Assembly: GCA_900539665.1 (NCBI GenBank)
Contig: UQCV01000009.1
Span: 1-53,526 of the forward strand
Direction: 5' to 3'
Length of the DNA: 53,526 bases
DNA from: an uncultured Succinivibrionaceae bacterium
GTDB taxonomy: Bacteria > Pseudomonadota > Gammaproteobacteria > Enterobacterales > Succinivibrionaceae
Below, piece by piece: positions 52,536 through 53,526 of this stretch. A program made the translations under genes and the position numbers. How positions within the stretch are numbered: the first letter of the stretch is position 1; each line of letters begins with the position of its first letter. Below the pieces are notes generated by a model. That model saw only the letters and a program-made list of their open reading frames with translations, did no database searches and was not told where the DNA came from.

Positions 52536-53261
52536 ATGAAACGAGATTACCGAACTGTAATCGGAATATTGGAAGCTCGCCTTAAAGGCGAATCATACAG
52601 CTGGATCCAACGCAAATTTGGTATTGGATCTAGTACCGTAACGAGAATTGCCAAGATCTTTCAAGGGCTTGGCATCTCTTTTGAGGAATTGTGCAGGAAG
52701 GAACCTGCTGAGGTTGTAGAACTGTTTTATACGAATCCCACTCGTAGAAAACAGGAAATACCGTTACCTGACTTTGAACCCATGTTTAAACGCATGAGTA
52801 AATCAGGCAGTAAAGTCAACAAGTCCCTTTTATGGATTGAATATAAGCAGGCCAATCATAATGGCTACGAATACACTCAATTCGTAAAACATTTTAACGA
52901 ATATATTCGTAAAAGTATAGGAGATATCAAGCTTTCTATGGTGTTGAACCGCATACCTGGACAGCGTGTATTTATAGATTGGATGTGAGATCGACCAATG
53001 AACATAGGTCCTAGTATGGGTGGGTTCATTGATCAAATGCTCCAAAGGTATGATTACGAACCCCAAGCATATCGCTCATGCTCTTTGGTACTAGGAAAAT
53101 ATCGTAACTTTAGCTATAAACTTCTTAATGACGTAGCACAAGAATGTCTAGAGCATGGCAAAATATCGGTCTCTAGATTTGACAAGGTAATCAAGGTAAT
53201 GGAGTCAAATGCTTATAAGAAGGACGCAAAACAAATAATAATTGATTGTTTAATGATTTAA
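52536..53261 (+). pseudogene. istA: IS21-family transposase IstA, internally deleted and interrupted
   Basis: N-terminal part 52536-52985 (150 residues) has the HTH (SYSWIQRKFGIGSSTVTRIAKIF) and runs to RIPGQRVFIDWM, where the first catalytic Asp of the DDE core lies. A TGA follows (52986-52988). The same frame continues: DRPMNIGPSMGGFIDQML then QAYRSCSLVLGKYRNFSYKLL, the typical IstA C-terminus. The rest of the DDE core is missing. So this is an in-frame internal deletion plus a nonsense codon (likely GGA to TGA in WMGDRP). No istB follows. Inactive. Confidence 0.85.
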
Positions 53262-53277
53262 AAGAAGGAATAAAAGA

Positions 53278-53353
53278 TGGTGCTGATACCCAGAATCGAA
53301 CTGGGGACCTCACCCTTACCAAGGGTGCGCTCTACCAACTGAGCCATATCAGC
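53278..53353 (-). tRNA. tRNA-Thr (anticodon GGT)
   Basis: 76 nt including encoded CCA. Acceptor GCTGATA/TATCAGC, D-arm GCTCAGTTGGTAGAGC, anticodon stem CACCC/GGGTG with loop TTGGTAA, T-arm CCCAGTTCGATTCTGGG. Very close to E. coli tRNA-Thr(GGT), which also sits downstream of a 5S gene in rrnD. Second of two identical copies here. Confidence 0.97.
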
Positions 53354-53386
53354 AATTATTTGACAGGTCAAAAGGATGGAAAAAAG

Positions 53387-53462
53387 TGGTGCTGATACCC
53401 AGAATCGAACTGGGGACCTCACCCTTACCAAGGGTGCGCTCTACCAACTGAGCCATATCAGC
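53387..53462 (-). tRNA. tRNA-Thr (anticodon GGT), identical copy
   Basis: Identical over all 76 nt to the copy at 53278-53353, 33 bases away and nearer the 5S gene. Same acceptor, anticodon and CCA. Probably transcribed as the tail of the rRNA operon. Looks like a recent tandem duplication. Confidence 0.97.
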
Positions 53463-53468
53463 AAATTT

Positions 53469-53526
53469 AAGCCCGGTAATGACCTACTCTCACATAGCGA
53501 ATGCTACACTACCATCGGCACGGCTC
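53469..53526 (-). rRNA. rrf: 5S rRNA, 3' portion (continues beyond window)
   Basis: On the minus strand GCCGATGGTAGTGT, GCATTCGC, TATGTGAGAGTAGGTCA and TTACCGGGCTT match the conserved 3' half of bacterial 5S rRNA. The 3' end is set approximately. The rest of the rRNA operon should lie to the right. Confidence 0.93.

Overview
The window reads as a chromosomal segment of a gammaproteobacterium with an AT-leaning genome. Gammaproteobacterial markers are SrmB, SdhE, MutH (which implies Dam methylation), RppH, PtsP, SspB, LpoA, ZapG, the DegQ/DegS pair, a type A RNase P RNA and divergent mdh/argR. The MotX homologue and the loss of several genes normally kept in these loci (lgt, mraZ, ddlB, yraN, sspA) suggest a motile member of the Aeromonadales, most likely Succinivibrionaceae. 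That placement is an inference from gene content and reading, not a computed phylogeny.

Layout. 1-5.4 kb (minus): srmB (cut by the window edge), thyA-sdhE and rppH-ptsP. 5.7-7.3 kb (plus): mutH, then an unusual protein with an isoamylase/CBM48-like domain and a histone H1-like tail. 7.5-11.2 kb (minus): rpsP-rimM-trmD-rplS and ffh, with a solo IS200/IS605-type hairpin between ffh and its terminator. 11.5-18.6 kb: motX, mdh diverging from argR (with an operator-like palindrome), glnB, acnB and a small secreted Pro/Tyr-rich protein. 18.9-38 kb (minus): ampD, lpxC and the division and cell-wall (dcw) cluster, transcribed rsmH-ftsL-ftsI-murE-murF-mraY-murD-ftsW-murG-murC-ftsQ-ftsA-ftsZ. mraZ and ddlB are absent. 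A 4 x 19-bp tandem repeat sits upstream of the cluster, next to rnpB. 38.8-48.3 kb: rsmI, lpoA, a diaA-like gene, sspB, rplM-rpsI, zapG, degQ and degS. 48.7-52.2 kb: a four-gene accessory operon. 52.5-53.5 kb: a decayed IS21 transposase, two identical tRNA-Thr genes and the 3' end of a 5S rRNA, which is the tail of an rRNA operon.

The most interesting part is the accessory operon at 48763-52205 (minus). It encodes two small proteins with degenerate heavy-metal-associated (HMA_2-like) domains, a P1B-type ATPase whose membrane metal site reads Phe-Ser-Cys-Gly with no Pro, and an 80-residue single-helix membrane protein. This matches, as I recall it, the architecture of fez (ferrosome) clusters, which build iron-storing membrane compartments around a P1B-6 ATPase (FezB). 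A full IstA remnant lies on one side and a 28-bp relic of the same transposase on the other, pointing to acquisition by transfer.

A second oddity is PtsP (EI-Ntr): its phosphorylatable active-site His is replaced by Leu, at exactly residue 356 when counted from the GTG start. The protein should not phosphorylate itself at that site.

Most other genes are ordinary housekeeping genes in compact operons. Several starts were corrected from Shine-Dalgarno spacing and family alignment: ptsP, rimM, rpsP, acnB, ftsZ, murE, degQ, degS and the accessory genes.
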